From Cricetomys ansorgei (taxonomy: Eukaryota > Chordata > Mammalia > Rodentia > Nesomyidae), in contig JAMJFZ010000320.1 of assembly GCA_026225945.1 (NCBI GenBank), forward strand, positions 7,445,001 to 7,509,000: 64,000 bases of DNA, in the 5' to 3' direction. The stretch's first letter is position 1. Each line of letters begins with the position of its first letter. A program made the translations under genes and the position numbers. Positions 1 to 11,339 of the stretch are shown here, piece after piece. The notes below the pieces were generated by a model, which searched no databases, was not told the origin of the DNA, and saw nothing but the letters and a program-made list of their open reading frames with translations.

Positions 1-234
1 AACAGTTTACTCTGGGCTTGTTCCTGCTCATTCCTGAGAAAGTCCTCTTATCTTCCAAGGTCCCCACAAACAAAAGTTGTGTCTCATAAAACCTCCTCAG
101 ACTATCTCCTTGAGGCCCTAGAAGGGTCTTCTTATTCCTTCCTCTACACTCAGCGATGTCTCATAAGTGGCCATAGACAGCAGCCATCGTTTTCATCTGG
201 AGTGGTGTTTATTCATCTGTGTAGTGTGTTCTAG
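1..234. other. Unassigned intergenic sequence
   Basis: I see no gene, tRNA-like SINE box or microsatellite in this stretch. It lies more than 18 kb upstream of Appl2 and appears to be ordinary intergenic DNA. Confidence 0.5.
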
Positions 235-575
235 TTGATTTCCTCACAGCTGTCACGAAACATCTGAAAAACTAACTTAAGGAAGGAAGGTCTATTTTGG
301 CTCGTAGTACAATACTGTCACAGGGGCAGTGGAGAGGGCTGGAGACTACTGAACACACTGTGTCCACAAGGAAACTGAGAGAGACCAGAGCTAGTGCTCT
401 GCTCGCTTTCTCCTTTTTTCTTAAGTTTAGGATCCCAGGACACAGAATGAAGTCATTCATAGTTAAGGTGGGTCTTCCCACCTCAATCAGTCTGATCTTG
501 GCTCTCCCTCATGGATGCGTCCACAGGCTTGTCTCCTGGGTGGATCAGAATCCTGACAGTCACTGTAACCTTTAC
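235..575 (+). repeat. Rodent interspersed repeat, LTR-like (family B)
   Basis: The segment has the familiar rodent repeat wording: an AACTTAAGGAAGGAAGG block, then TATTTTGGCTC, CTCGCTTTCTCC, GTGGGTCTTCCCACCTCAAT and an AGGCTTGTCTCCT ending. Related copies occur at 17.71-17.95 kb and, in part, at 41.88-42.0 kb. I cannot fix the RepeatMasker family name; a MaLR/ERVL-type LTR is the likeliest class. The open frames across it are incidental. Confidence 0.6.
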
Positions 576-1189
576 ATTTCCCCAGAGCCGAGATTTGTTA
601 CATTGGCTTGGAGAGGACACGCATACTACGGGTCCTGGTATTATTGATTCATAGGAACGTAAGGCCCAGTGAGGTTTTAGAAACCCCACTTCTGTTTCCT
701 AATTGTCATAATGCCCACATTCATTGTTCTTGTCCTCTATTGTAATGGTACTTTTGGCTTTGGGCTGGGAACATTGTAGTACAGAACAAAGCTCAAATAG
801 CTCTGCTCCTCAGTAGTTAAGCATGGCCAGGTGATTCATTTCTGGCCAATGGGATGTATTGTGAGTGTCATGTGACAGCTTCAGAAATCCTCCTTAAAAA
901 GGTGCCAGGTCTACTTACTCTTTCTTCTTTACCCCTTTACTGTGCCTGCTTGGAATGTGGAATCAATAGATGGAGTTCATTAGCCCCTTCGGGCCATGAG
1001 GTGACATACAGAGGTGATAGATGGTTGCAAATTAAAATAAAGTCTAAATCCCTGAGGACTTATGGAAAGTGGTCACTACAAAAATGACACGAAAATAGGA
1101 GAGGAACTGTTGAGAAGATGGTTTCAGTAGGAGAAGCAGGGCAGGATAAGATAAGGTTATGAAGGTGAAAAGGAAGGACCAAAATTCAT

Positions 1190-1192
<3 letters not shown>
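576..1192. other. Unassigned intergenic sequence
   Basis: No coding region or clear repeat is visible here. The stretch is unique-looking and runs up to the CA microsatellite. Confidence 0.45.

Positions 1193-1237
<45 letters not shown>
1193..1237 (+). repeat. (AC)n microsatellite
   Basis: This is an uninterrupted AC dinucleotide run of about 22 copies that abuts the 5' side of a rodent LTR-like repeat. Confidence 0.97.
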
Positions 1238-1239
<2 letters not shown>

Positions 1240-1652
1240 GATAGTTTTTGTGTCAATCTGACACAAGCTAAAGTCATCTGAGAAGAACCTCAATTAAGAA
1301 AATGCTCCCATAACACCAGGCTATAGGTAAGCCTGTAAGGCATTTCTTAATTTGTGATTCATGGGGGAGGGCCCAGCCCATTGTAGGTGGTGCCATCCCT
1401 GGGTTAGTGGTCCTGAGTTCTATAGGAAAGCAGGCTAAACAAGCTGTGAAGAGCAGTAAGAAGCACCCTTCCATGGCCTCTGCACCGGCTCCTGCCTCCA
1501 GGTTCCTGCCCCGTTCGAGTTCCTATCCTGACTGACTTTGATGAAGAACTGTGACATGGGAGCGTAAGCCATATAAACTCATTCCTCTCCAGGTTGCTTT
1601 GGTCATGTTTTATCACAGCAATAATAATCCCAACTAAGAAATACATGGATGA
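1238..1652 (+). repeat. Rodent interspersed repeat, LTR-like (family A)
   Basis: The segment contains the recognisable string of TTTTTGTGTCAATCTGACAC, then GGGGGAGGGCCCAGCCCATT, GGTGGTGCCATCCCTGGG and a CAACTAAGAAA end. The same family recurs in reverse at 5.94-6.34 kb and as a decayed copy at 24.14-24.38 kb. It looks like a MaLR/ERVL-type LTR, but the family name was not checked. Confidence 0.65.
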
Positions 1653-3675
1653 AACTTCCAAAGAACAAGAAATTAAAATATTAAGGAAAAATTTCTGTGT
1701 TGCCTAGGCTATGGCTCCGCGGAATGTGGCTGGGGCCTCCGTTACAACTGAGCCTAATCTTAAGAATACAATGGATTCTCTTGTTCCCAGTGAGAGTAAT
1801 ATTTCATTTGTAATATTTCGTAACTAAAAAATCCTTCCCTCAAAGCTTTACATGAGTCTTATCAAGAACTTCTAAACTAGAAAATCAAATGTATCACTAA
1901 TACCTATACGCCTGTGCTCCCCACTTCTTGGAAATGAAGTAATAGCTTTTGCTATCAAGTGCTTACTCTAAGTCAGATACCATGCTAAGCTCTACTTGCA
2001 TTTTACTTGGTCTTTGTTGTGTTGGTTAACCTTTGTCCTCTTTATATAGAGAGGCTATGCATACAGACTGAGAGTAACCAGAGTATTCAGCAATGCTGAC
2101 TTCCCTACAAACCTGTATGACCATCAGTGGTCCTCCACTGCAGGGAGGAGCTAAAGAGAGACTCTGAGTGTCAGTGGAGCAGATACCCTGACACCAGGTA
2201 ATAGGATCTGACCAGCAGAATGACACTGAGCACACCTGGAGAATAAGGAACTGGTAAGTAAGTTGGTTGCTGACCTCTTTACAGAGAGCCAGAGACTAGA
2301 GAAATTCAACCTTCACCGATTTCAGTTGGAGAGCAGGGTGGATAAAGAGAGGATTTGGGTGGAGTGGAGTTTCTCAACACAGGCTGACCCACACATAACT
2401 TCATCCTTGGCAATGGAGTCACACCTAATGACCCAGCCACATAAAAACCATATGGCCGGTGGTAGACTAGAAGAGTGGAGAGTCAAATATCCAATGTTAA
2501 TATTCAACAAGATAAGCATTTGGGGGAAAATGGTCTATGCTTTGTACTCTGGACTCCATGACAGCATGCTAATCATGCTGAAAGAGTAATGGCATTCCTT
2601 TATCCTATGGTCCAAGGACTCACTCATTCAAGAAGTGTGGACAGAATGGTAAGTGTGTGGCACAGTTAGGGGAGATCCACCAGTAGACAGATGCTTACCC
2701 TGCATGCTGCCATGAGCCTGCATGCAGAACACTGAGCAGATGTCATGTGAGAAGCATTCCATTTGGTGGGTCGAAGAAGATCAAAGGTACGAGGGACGAC
2801 TGATATTACCTAAAACAGGAAGAAGAGAAGTAACTTGTGCCAGTTAATAAAGGTGACAAAACCACTTCAACAGCAACAGAGATGTGGAGAAGTGCTATTC
2901 GTGTTGCAGAACCTCCGGCCGGGCTCATGAAAATGGACAGCACCAAGAATAAACTAGTTCCGTTTGTCTACTCTGCTTAACAGGCAAGGAAGAACAAGGG
3001 TGATAGGCCCGGAGTCGGCACAGAACACACCCAGACACCATATTTCAGCACAAAGTAGAGTTACTTGCCCCAGAGGGCAAGAGCAGGGGGACAAGGGGTG
3101 TTTGCCCTGGAGGAACAAAGGATTGCCTCTGGATGGAGTGGAAACAGACATGGCCCGTATGGTCGGTTTTAAAAGGTCCTAGGTAGGAAGGGAAAAAAAG
3201 GAAGTACAGTCAGAGGAGGGTTGGGGTGGCTGTTTCTGATTGGCTGGGAGGAGAACGAAGGAGATGAGATGTGGACTTTTTGGGAGAGAGGCAGGGGCTC
3301 TGTGGAGGGATTTCTGGGAGACAGGCCTTTGTGTGTGAGGCTGGAACTTAATTTATATCTGGCTGTTGATTTGTGACTCATCACTACCTTGGGGTTACAT
3401 GGCAGGGGATGGGTTCCATCAAAAGACATTCTGGGCTCAAGATTTTCTTACCCTCTTAAAAAATGTTTTTGAATGACAAACAAGTGATTTGATGATATCT
3501 GAGATTTTCATTTTATGTCCCTTAAAAAGGCTACAGACCACATTACAGTGGAAAGCAAGAATCCTTGGGTAACACACACTGGCCTGGGGGTGGGAGGGGC
3601 ATGAAGTTAGGTGGGAAGAGAAGATGGGGTGGATCTGAGAAGAGTTAATATGACATGTGTTTCACCTCTATGAGT
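1653..3675. other. Unassigned intergenic sequence
   Basis: I find no exon, promoter or standard SINE in these 2 kb. The part from about 2.96 to 3.45 kb is GC- and purine-rich, with CCAGAGGGCAAGAGCAGGGG and TTCTGATTGGCTGGGAGGAG (an inverted CCAAT box inside). That wording resembles a worn retroviral LTR, but I cannot show paired ends. All open frames are under 110 codons and unsupported. Confidence 0.4.
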
Positions 3676-3862
3676 GCTTTGTGTATATGTATATACGTAC
3701 ACATTCGTACTTGGTGCCTGTGGTGGTCGGAAGAAGGCATCAGACCCTTAGCACTAGATTTACAGACAGTTCTTGAGTTGCCATGTGGTTACTAAGAACT
3801 GAACTCGGGTCCTTTGCATGAACAGTAAATGCTCTTAACTGCGGAGCCATCTCTCCAAGCCC
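3676..3862 (-). mobile_element. B2/B3 SINE, minus orientation
   Basis: The end GAGCCATCTCTCCAAGCCC is the reverse of a B2/B3 tRNA-derived head (A box), and GAACTGAACTCGGGTCC is the reverse of its B box region. A TG/TA-rich tail lies on the left. Confidence 0.8.
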
Positions 3863-4166
3863 CCAGTGCATTTGTTATTGCTCCCTGGTCCAGCAGATTG
3901 AGCATGCCTTTCTGTCAGACATAGATAGAGGAAAGAGGACACATGTTGGGAGCACAGAGACAATGTAGAGTGACAGGCAAGGCATATGCATTAGAATCAG
4001 AAAAAAAAATCTGGTCCAAAGCTCAATTCTACCTCCAGCCTAAATATGTGGGCCTCTGGTTCCTAAAATGTGCAGTAATAATAATGGCAAATGTCTTGCA
4101 TAGACAATAACCTCAATAATGAAGGGTGAGAGTTTTTTTGGTGGTGGTGGGGATTGAACATTGGAC

Positions 4167-4566
4167 CTTATGGTGCTTTAAATGAGAAATGTCCCCCATA
4201 GGCTCACCTGTTTGAACACTTGGTCCCTACTTGGTGTCATTGTTTGTCAGGTTGTGGCCTTGCTGGAGGAAGTATGTCCCTGGGGGGTGCTCTTGGAGAG
4301 TTTGAAGCCTTGCCCCACTTCCAGACCGCCCTCTGCTTCATGTTTGCAGTTGAGAATGTGATCTCTCCGCTTCCTGCTCTAGCCACAGGCTGCCATGCCT
4401 CCCTATCACTTAGAAGGCAGACTTTCTGTTGGATACACCAAGAGGACAGCTTCCCACCACTTATGGATTCTTCTTTCTCTGGAATCGTAAGCTTAGACTG
4501 GTACTTCCTTCTATAAGTTGATTTTCGTCATGGTGATGAATCACAGCAACAGAAGCATAACTAATA
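4167..4566 (+). mobile_element. MaLR-type LTR (ORR1/MT-like), diverged
   Basis: The segment carries the ORR1/MT order of motifs: TGTCCCCCATAGGCTC near the start, GGCCTTGCTGGAGGAAGT, CAGGCTGCCATGCCTCCC, and a CATGGTGATGAATCACAGCA end leading to AGCATAACTAATA. It is clearly related to the better LTRs at 12.2 and 15.4 kb but older. Confidence 0.7.
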
Positions 4567-4917
4567 CAGACCTCAGGCATGTGAGGCAAGTGCCGGGTGA
4601 CATTCCTAGCATCTTATGTAACACATAAAGTATCGAAGGTATGCTAGAACTTTGCTTTTGGCAGCTGTAGCTGTCAGTGGCTGTTGTCTCCATTCTATTA
4701 CAAGCATGGTAAATTTCCGTATTTGACAGGAAACACTGCTATGGAACAATGTTCAGGCATAGACTGGCAATCCACTTAGCCTCATTTGAACCTTCAATGA
4801 CCTTCCAGGTGAGCAGAGTGGCCTCATATGCTGTGTGACAAAGATCTAATTCTTCAATGCTGTGACAAAGTCATAATTTCAAGGCACTTTGTCCAAGACC
4901 AAGGAGATGGAAAGATT

Positions 4918-5012
4918 AAAAGCTTAAGGTCATCCTCAGCTACATAGTGAGTTCAAAGCCAGACTGGTTTACATGAGACCCTGTCTACAAGAAAAAGAAA
5001 AAGAAAAAGGTG
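4918..5012 (+). mobile_element. B1-related SINE fragment with A-rich tail
   Basis: The fragment shows the right half of a B1-like element, CTACATAGTGAGTTCAAAG and GAGACCCTGTCTAC, followed by a (AAAAAG)n tail. Confidence 0.65.
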
Positions 5013-5552
5013 CACAAAAATTAACCAGGCGCAGTTGATGTGGCCAGTTCTGCCCTGTAGGGACCCAAACAATTCAACAGAAGTATCTTCATGGATCCAA
5101 AGCAGTCAGCCATACCCATAAAACAAATACAGTGAAAGGGTATAAAAATGCTGCTTCTGCACCTAACACATTTCCACTTTAACCTCGACCCTACATAACG
5201 TCTTCAGTGACTTTTCTGATCTTCCTAAATACTTCTTTCAGTCACAACTAAGCTTGAAAAATTGGACCCCAGCTGGGAGAGCACCGGGGAAAAGTAAGCT
5301 GTGAGAGAGAACTTTCGGTAAGGAGGCCTTGGCCACAGACATCTCTACTGAAACAGGCCTCTGTCACCAATAGTTCTGTTCTCTCTATTGCCAACTGTGC
5401 AATCCTGAGGCCCAGATGTGATGACCAGATGTAGGAAATGTGACAAGGACATACACCTCAAATTCTTGAGAGCATTTAGGTTAAGGGAAGAGACATGGCC
5501 ACAAATGATGTAGCTGTCTTTGATGGTGAGCCACTAAAATTATCTTCAACAG

Positions 5553-5627
5553 AGCTGGGGGTATGGCTCAGTGATAGAGCAGCTTGTCTAGTATGCACAA
5601 GGCTTGAGTTTAATTCTTAGCACAAAG
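5553..5627 (+). mobile_element. ID SINE
   Basis: GCTGGGGGTATGGCTCAGTG is the A-box head of a rodent ID element, followed by its B-box half (CTTGAGTTTAATTCTTAGCA). It runs into an A/G-rich tail. Confidence 0.85.
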
Positions 5628-5775
5628 AAAGAAGGGGGGGGGAGAAGGACAAAGAGGAAGGGAGAAAAGGGGGAAGGAAAGAAAGGAGGGAGTACAGATG
5701 GGCAATGAGGGAGATGAGTGAGGAAGGGAGAAATGAAGAAAGGAAGGAAGAAAAGGGACCCAGTAGGAGTGGAAA
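5628..5775 (+). repeat. Polypurine tract, G/A-rich
   Basis: The strand is almost all purine, with GGAA/GAAA units and a G8 run near its start. It grew at the tail of the ID element beside it. Mirror-like purine tracts of this kind can form triplex DNA. Confidence 0.85.
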
Positions 5776-5939
5776 GGGCTAAGGGAAGATAATGGGGCAG
5801 AGAGTGTGATCAAAGTAGTTTTATGTGTGTACGAAATTGTGAAAGATTAAGTAAAAAATTAAAATAATAAAAATAGGAACCACTTAGGAAATCCAGACAT
5901 TCTTAGCAGGGAAGCTTATTCATAACAGAATAATTTAGT

Positions 5940-6345
5940 TTGCTTCCTACTGCTGTGATAAACACCACAACCCAAAGCAACCTGGAGAGAGGAAGGTTTA
6001 TTTCATCTTACATCTTACATTCTATCACTGAGAGAAATCAGGGCAGGAATTCAAGGCAGGAACCTAGAGGCAGGAGCTGAAACAGAAGCCATAGAGGAAA
6101 ACTGCTTTCTGGCTTGCTCCCTGTGGCCTTGCTCAGTTTGCTTTCTTATACAAACCAGGACCACCTGTCCAGGGGGAGCATGGTCCACAGTTTACTTGGC
6201 CCTCCCACATCAAGCAATAATGAAGAAAACACCCTATAGACTTGTCTATAGGCCAATCTGATGGAGACATTTTCTCAACTGAAGTTTTCCTGAGATAATT
6301 CAAGCTTATGTCAAGCTGACAAAAAACTAACCAGAACACTTCAAA
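5940..6345 (-). repeat. Rodent interspersed repeat, LTR-like (family A), reverse orientation
   Basis: This is the reverse form of the repeat at 1.24-1.65 kb. It has TACTGCTGTGATAAACACCA, GGTTTATTTCATCTTACA, GGACCACCTGTCCAGGGGG, GGCCCTCCCACATCAA and a TGTCAAGCTGACAAAAAACT ending. Confidence 0.7.
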
Positions 6346-6401
6346 GAAGCCAATTTACAACAAAATAAATATCAATGGGATGAATGCATTCACATAAAGA
6401 A

Positions 6402-6555
6402 ATTGCTGCGGAGATGGTTCAGAATGTAAAGACATCTGCCGCCAAGCCTGATGGCCGGTGTTTGATCCCCAGGAACCACATGATGGAAGGGGAGAACCAA
6501 TTCACTTAAGTTGTCTTCTGACTACCACACCTGCATACATGGATACATGCACACT
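6402..6555 (+). mobile_element. B3 SINE
   Basis: The A-box region GGAGATGGTTCAGAATG, then CTGCCGCCAAGCCTGATGG and the B-box region TGTTTGATCCCC, are in B3 order. The usual ACCACATGATGGAAGG and TTGTCTTCTGACTACCACAC follow. Confidence 0.85.
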
Positions 6556-6575
6556 GCTGCTTGCAAACTAAGCCA

Positions 6576-6900
6576 TGTGGGAATGATCGAAGAATGAGAG
6601 TCATTCCAAGATGCAAAGCTTCAGAAAGAACAGGCAGCCACAATCTCAAAGGACTATGCCCCAAGTTGCTCTGCAGAAGCACTTTTATTGGATGTTACAC
6701 AGAGGCTGTTTAACTTTTACATATCAGAAATTCTGATTTATCTTTATGCTTCCTGAAGAAACATTATCACCTCTGCAGTCTCAGCCTTTTATTGAGAACT
6801 GTTAACAGGTGGCAGATTTATGGAACTAGTGGTTTAATCTCCTGCTCCCCAAATCTAGATGCATAAAGTGTGCAAAATCTATTATAAAAATCCTGGGTAG
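6576..6900 (-). mobile_element. Possible retroviral LTR, minus orientation
   Basis: The left edge reads TGTGGGAATG on the + strand, so the element would end in CA on the minus strand. A minus-strand AATAAA (6,684-6,689) sits about 110 bases before that end, as in an LTR's U3-R-U5. It lies about 600 bases downstream, in minus-strand sense, of an integrase-like fragment. The right edge is not clear. Confidence 0.4.
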
Positions 6901-7499
6901 TATTATAATTAACTATGGATAACCAAACTTGAGAAGTTATATTTAAACACTATGTTCCATTACCCATACAAATAGGAATTCCTTGTACTCCCACAGTATA
7001 ATTGATAATTTCCTTGTCTTCCTCCACAGGTTTATCAGGTTCTCTGTGGTCATAGAGACCAAGTAGCCATGAGGATTCATTGATCACCACAGGAATATCC
7101 ATAGCTCCTCAACTTACCCCCTTGTTAATCAGAAGATTAGGAATATAAGCCCAGTAAGTATGATTGGTCCCCATTACCTGTACAGTTACCATAGACAGCA
7201 TAGCAAGGAACAAAGTTGTAGCATTCAAAGGTTCCCCAGCCAGTCAAACTATCGCTTCCCCTTCATCAGCCAATGTCTTAAGCTGTCCCCATGTAGGAGG
7301 ATCAGTCATCTGCTTCAAGGCTCTTCTGTATCTCTTCCTTCTCAGAGTTGTGTCCTCCATGTCAGCAGCCACGGCAGCCAAGGCAGCCAAGGCATCTCTT
7401 GCTCATGTCGAATTTTTATCTACTTCAATAGTATTCACAACTTTTTGTCTCCTGCAGAAACACAAGCATAACCTTGATCCCAACGTCAAAACATCCTTG

Positions 7500-7860
7500 T
7501 AGAAAACAGGTTGATCCAACTCAGCAGTTGGATCCACTGCCTTTCAGCAACTGTTACACCTGTCTCATTAGCATTCAAAAATCTATAGTTGGTAAAGCAT
7601 TCTGCAATCTATCTCTGGGAATCTTCATATCCTCTGTTTGATTTATAAGCATCTCTTTTAAAGTGGGATTAGATCTTTCCACAGTTGCTGGTCCTATTAG
7701 GTTATAAAGAATACCTGTAATGTGTTTTATGTTGTGTAAAACAATGCTTTTAATAGAAGACAGGCTCTTATGAGCCTCTTTTAACTTTTTTCCTTGCCAA
7801 AGTGTGATTTTTTTTATCAGACTAAGGGAAATCATAAAACTAAACAACAAATAAAATCTA
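7500..7860 (-). pseudogene. Class II endogenous retrovirus, integrase C-terminal remnant
   Basis: The minus-strand frame over 7,575-7,850 contains ATVERSNPTLKEML, followed by a leucine- and asparagine-rich stretch. This is the pattern of the end of the catalytic core of betaretrovirus-like integrases. The upstream part of pol is missing. The segment between it and the putative LTR to its left (6.9-7.49 kb) would be where env stood; I cannot recognise an intact domain there. Confidence 0.55.
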
Positions 7861-9600
7861 TTGAATTAACAGTGGTCATTAACCTTTAAAATGTAAACTT
7901 AAGGCTATAATATTTTGGATCTTTAAGTCTGAGAGTTTTAAGTCTGGCTCCACCAAGCTTCCCACAACAAACAATCTCAGAAAACACTTACCAAAAAAAA
8001 AAAATCACTGAATATTTACAAAGATTTTCTCAAAGCCTAGAGGTGTGATCCTTCACTCCAGTGTTTATGCTGGGTTCAATGGCTCTACTAAATTTCCCAC
8101 TACATCCCCTCAAATAAGTACACGGAATAAAAGTTAAAGAGAGAGAATGAATTATTGAGCAAAGGAGAGTCAAGACTATCATTTAAGGTAACAACTCTGT
8201 GAAAGTCAGAAGTGAGCAGAGGAGGTATAGAGGAGATACATCAGGGGCAGGGGCTATCATGGTGGATAGTACAGACACAGGACAGTGTAGGGACACAGGA
8301 ACAGAGAAGTGTGTAGTTGTCAGTGCACAGGGTTCTAGAGCATGTGAACAATTAGCAAGATGGGGGAACAGAGCCTGGCTTCAGCTGCTTCCAAGAGCTT
8401 GGAGTACTTGCGAGAAGAGGGCTGGGCTGAGAGACATTGCAGTTGACCTAACACTGATATTTGGGTTGTGTGGTTCCTCTCCAGGTCTTTGTGGCTCTGG
8501 CCTAGGTAGTCCATTGAGGTACTGGGTAGTGTGCATATCCACACACTCATGGCTGCAGATGGTGCTCCACTAAGAGGGCAGATGTGTCCTAAGATAGGGC
8601 TTTTCCCTGGAAACTTCCTTCTTTCTCTATCCCAGACAAAGTTTTGTTCCTGGGCTTGAGTGATCATCCCTCCTGAATATCTTGAGTAGTTGGAAATACA
8701 GTTGAACCCTGCCCAACCTAGTCTGCATTTCTCAACCTTCCTCTCTTGTTTAAGAAGTAAACCTGGAGGCTCTCTGCTAAAGTTTCCTAGCTACCCTAAG
8801 ACCCATGCCTGAGGGAAGAATGTGAAGTGAGGGGATTTTATTTTTAGTTTTATTTTGAGCCTTTCCTCATATAATCAAAGAAATCCAGCTTCCCTCACCC
8901 TAGATGGAGTTGGGTTTCTGTCCCTTGCAACTGGAAGAGGCCTGATTAACACAGACATGTGGTCAGCCGCCTACGGACACAGTACATGGCAGGCCTTGTT
9001 GTGTCTGCATCATGAAGAATATTGGTGAGATTCAGAAAGGAACGAAACATCCCCAGAGTCTCAGGACTAGCCATTTGCAGCTCAAACTCAGGTCTAATAC
9101 TGAAATCCATCCTTAACACTGTTCTGTAAACCAGCACCTACACCTAGGGATGCACATGCTAGGACTCTGAGGTTCTTGCCTGATGACCAAAATCAGGACA
9201 CGGCCCTGATTTCTCAGGAGGGTTTCCCAGGCTCCGGTTTGTTGCACTTTGAAAGTCACTAGAAGCAGGGGTTACTAATTTTGCAGGAGCTGGACAATTA
9301 TTTTTCTAAACTTTTTCTTTCTTTAGGAGTTCAGAAAGAATGCCAAGATTTAACTCCTAGCAGGAGTTCCAAAAACGTGACTTTAAAAAAAAACAAAAAA
9401 ACAAAAAAAATAAACCCCAAAAACCATGTTCAGTGCCTCAGACTCAGAACAAAACCCCCTGACCTGTTCACAGACATGTTTCTTTGTTTTCCCATTTAAT
9501 CGGCACCATTTGTCTTTTTTTCTTCTGTTTCATTAACCCAAATGTAGGCTTTTAGTTTTTCTGTTTCAAAATTTCAATCTTTTCCCCCCACCTTTTCCTA
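7861..9600. other. Unassigned intergenic sequence
   Basis: I see no supported gene. Short A-rich runs occur at 7.99 kb and 9.38-9.42 kb. The stretch could include more retroviral debris from the element to its left, or 3' UTR of the Hnrnpk copy to its right, but I cannot show either. Confidence 0.4.
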
Positions 9601-9826
9601 TCAGGCCTGTTGTGAGGAGCTAGAGCGCCACCTCTGGTGAGCAGCAGAGCTGTCAGAGTATCTCAAAGGTACTGCCTATGGAGCACAGGAAAGCTAACTT
9701 TTTAAACAGAGGCAGTTTTTTACAGAAAAGCTGCAAGATTCCTTCAGTTATTTACTGGAATTATTAAAAAAAAAATAACTTTGCAAAATGCTGCTTCAGA
9801 CTATAAAAAGGGGGAAATACCTTGCA

Positions 9827-11155
9827 TTAGACCCCTTCGACATCTTTAACTCCCGCCTACTGCTTTACATTGCTCTGCCACAAATAAGGGTCTGGTACTG
9901 TGCTTCTGTGATGGTAATGAACAGCTCTCTGGATCCTTCTAAAGGTCCATCAGTTTCGAATGAAGCTCCTGACTCATAATGGATTTGTTTGATCTGTTGA
10001 ACATCCTTTGTCAATTTTAAATCCAGCCAAATATTTGGGAGTAGTTATTTGTGTACTAATAGCAAGTCCACCAAGATCATCGTATGAGCCATGACTCCTT
10101 GCATAGAAATAACCCTGTGTGGCACTTCCCTGTGGTTTGTAAGCCCCCCCCACCCCCATTCTAATGGGCTCCATGTGTCTATTGCAGTCCCAAGTTTCAT
10201 CCACATAGAAATCAACCTGCTGCCACAGCAGTCTCCAGGTCTTCCTTATCTGCCACAGACCTTTAGGCTTCCTCCTGTAGGTGGTGGCAGAAGTACAAGA
10301 GCAGGATTCTAAGCTCCTCTACCATCCTGACCACCTTGACCAGGAAAGGAAGGAAGAAGAGGAGCTCATCTGTAAGAGCTCTTATCATCATAACCTCTTC
10401 CAGAGGGAGGCGTGGGGTGTCCACCTGACTAGGTGTCATTCTATCAAAACTATCTCTTTCTTACATGGAAAAGACCCACAAGGCATCTCAGTAGCCATCA
10501 AATGTCATTGCAAAACTACCATATAATCACAGGGTTCATCGTAAAGGTTGGGATTATAAGGTTGGACCCAACCTTTGATGAGAGACTCAGACATAAGATC
10601 AGAGATAATCTGTACACTCTACAATCCTATCAGGCATTTCTCCAGTAGGAACAACTATCAGTAGGATGAGGTACAGCATTCTTGGAGCAACTTGATTGTT
10701 CTCTGAGTGTCCTTTCAAATTTCTTTGATTTTAGCATATTTGTCGCCAGTACTTCCTCCTGCCAGCTGATGAATCAACAGTCTTAGCCCACAGTCAAAGT
10801 CACTGCCTTAGTAATGTTGGTAACCTAAGCACTCCACAGCATCAGATTCCAGTGGGCAGGTGACGGTGCCTACTGACCCTCCTCCAAAGTAGCGATGGTT
10901 TCCCTCAGAATTTTTCCCCTTGTTGCAGCATCAGCACCAGATGCCCCGTTTGCAATCCAGCCACTGCTGTCATCACGAAAGGTTGGCACTGCAGCCTTAA
11001 TTCCTGCCTCCTTTCCCATCACACGATGCTGTTCCATCCATCTCTGGTTCTGGTTCTTGTAAATGCTTCTTCCTCTTCTGTATCTTCTGCAGGGTGTTGA
11101 CCAAATTCATTGGTTTCCATGTTGAGGAATGTTTCCTTTAGCTGCTAGTTTCAAT
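9827..11155 (-). pseudogene. Hnrnpk: Processed pseudogene of Hnrnpk
   Basis: Reading the minus strand, intronless pieces follow the heterogeneous nuclear ribonucleoprotein K protein from start to stop in order. The N-terminal stretch holds METNEFGQHPAEDTEEEEAF-like wording. A middle part aligns with the proline- and arginine-rich region. Later come VDFYVDETWD and ARSHGSYDDLGGLAISTQIT, then the third KH domain. The stop lies at 9,827-9,829 and the final codons match the isoform ending in ADVEGF. The start position (about 11,153-11,155) is mutated from ATG, and many stops and frameshifts break the frame. The region spans about 1,330 bases against roughly 1,390 in the parent. The parent is an RNA- and DNA-binding protein that often gives rise to retrocopies. 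This copy cannot encode it. Confidence 0.9.
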
Positions 11156-11339
11156 TTTTCTGGAACTAAATGGACATGCAAATCTACAGAGAGAAACAAG
11201 TGCGGAACAGGTAAGATGTCAACATGGGTACAGCAGACAGGACAATGGTGTTGGCCTAACCCAGACGCATTCTAAAGAGAAACTGTCCTGACTGCATTGG
11301 AGACATTGTTCCCATGTTGTTATTCCTTCCTTTTCTTTC

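Noticed and set aside
6402..6555. tRNA-like A and B boxes here and at many other points
   Set aside because: They belong to tRNA-derived SINEs (B2, B3, B4, ID). No cloverleaf or anticodon arm is present, so no tRNA gene is called.
9974..10648. Open frames of 71-81 codons that could be taken for small genes
   Set aside because: They are pieces of the broken Hnrnpk retrocopy or its opposite strand.
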